Assembly: GCA_964624765.1 (NCBI GenBank)
Contig: CAZUZO010000175.1
Span: 1-5,716, forward strand
Source: JAGTVB01 sp964624765
GTDB lineage: Bacteria > Pseudomonadota > Gammaproteobacteria > HK1
Reading direction: 5' to 3'
Length of the DNA: 5,716 nucleotides
Shown: one piece after another, positions 5,106-5,716 of the stretch
Numbering within the stretch: position 1 is the first letter of the stretch
How the letters are laid out: every line of letters starts with the position of its first letter
Made by a program: the position numbers and the translations under genes
Notes under the pieces: generated by a model
What the model saw: the letters and a program-made list of their open reading frames with translations, nothing else
Database searches by the model: none
What the model was told of the DNA's origin: nothing

Positions 5106-5705
5106 ATGGCGGCAAGCGTACATTCGGGATGGTTGGCAATGCTGCTGTCGGTCGCGCTGAGTGTTTGCGTGCCGGCCCTGGGGGCGAAAGATGCTCAGAC
5201 TTCAGGCCCGGACGCCAGCGCTGCGCGCAAGCCACAGGCCGCTACGGACGGTGTGCAGGAACTGGAGTGGGACGCCTTGGTACCGGAAGGTTGGCGGCCC
5301 GACGACTTGCTGCGCGAATACGATATCGATCAGCTAGACGACTCTGATCCGCGCGCCCAGGAACTCATGAGCAAGTTGCAGGCATTGTGGAGCCAAGCCC
5401 CGGTGGTTGAAGCCTTAGACGGCAAGACGGTCAAACTGCCTGGTTTTGTCGTGCCTCTGGAAGGTGATGGAGAAAAAGTATCGGAATTCCTTTTGGTTCC
5501 CTATTTTGGTGCGTGCATCCACGTCCCCCCGCCGCCAGCTAATCAGACTGTGTACGTGGTGACGGGGCAATCCGCTGCCACTGTGCGCAAGCTGTTTGAT
5601 GTCGTGTGGGTTACCGGGGTACTCAGGGCCAAGTCCAGTACCACCGACTTGGCGGACGCGGGGTATACGTTGCATGCGACGACCGTGGAGCCTTACGAGG
5701 AATAG
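5106..5705 (+). CDS. Exported DUF3299 protein, accessory of the zinc-linked ABC operon
   Basis: Protein of 199 aa. Residues 1-27 look like a signal peptide (hydrophobic WLAMLLSVALSVCVPALGA, cleavage after A27). A low-complexity Ala-rich linker reaches about residue 50. The DUF3299 domain starts near LEWDALVPEGW, with LPGFVVPLEGD (from 111) and the family's most conserved stretch YFGACIHVPPPPANQ (133-147). Cys137 and His139 in that motif are candidates for metal or redox chemistry. The family has no established biochemical function. Proteins of this family follow DUF2796, ABC ATPase and FtsX-type permease genes in other gammaproteobacteria, for example PA4066 (from memory), so a role in the same zinc-related process is inferred from context. 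It has its own good ribosome site and is complete, ending 11 bases before the window edge. Whether the operon continues beyond the edge cannot be seen. Confidence 0.87.
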   Translation: MAASVHSGWLAMLLSVALSVCVPALGAKDAQTSGPDASAARKPQAATDGVQELEWDALVPEGWRPDDLLREYDIDQLDDSDPRAQELMSKLQALWSQAPVVEALDGKTVKLPGFVVPLEGDGEKVSEFLLVPYFGACIHVPPPPANQTVYVVTGQSAATVRKLFDVVWVTGVLRAKSSTTDLADAGYTLHATTVEPYEE

Positions 5706-5716
5706 GGGGTTAGCCC

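Overview
The window carries five protein genes and at least four short transposon-like repeats. Base composition (GC-rich, moderately), the Gram-negative gene families and a Zur-type operator candidate suggest a non-enteric gammaproteobacterium. This is a judgement from protein families, not a taxonomic match.

Layout. Positions 1-52 hold one end of a repeat that continues off the left edge. Next, on the minus strand, is a two-domain SagB/ThcOx-type nitroreductase-fold protein (52-1716). Its 5' end is broken by a 166-bp miniature element (1693-1858) flanked by perfect 10-bp direct repeats. A regulatory region follows (about 1878-2159), with a candidate Zur operator at 2063-2077. Then comes a plus-strand run of four genes: a His-rich periplasmic DUF2796/ZrgA-type zinc protein (2160-2687), an ABC ATPase (2739-3464), an FtsX/MacB-type permease (3693-4952) and an exported DUF3299 protein (5106-5705). 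From memory, the same order of families occurs in the zinc-limitation-induced PA4063-PA4066 operon of Pseudomonas aeruginosa, and the families also occur in the Vibrio zrg system. The likely joint role is zinc acquisition or zinc handling at the inner membrane and periplasm: ZrgA binds metal outside, the ATPase and permease do ATP-driven work, and the DUF3299 protein is an accessory of unknown mechanism.

The most unusual aspect is that small mobile elements sit at nearly every gene boundary, and two insertions can be undone on paper. Removing the element and one 10-bp repeat at the SagB gene restores an in-frame start (MTDTDTIRTALDYH). Removing the 217-bp element between ATPase and permease, plus one TGA copy, restores an ATPase stop that overlaps the permease TTG start (TTGA), i.e. 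a normal translationally coupled pair. A third, different element fits between permease and DUF3299 gene, with a 5-bp candidate duplication. A second copy of the 217-bp family abuts the SagB gene's stop codon at the left edge.
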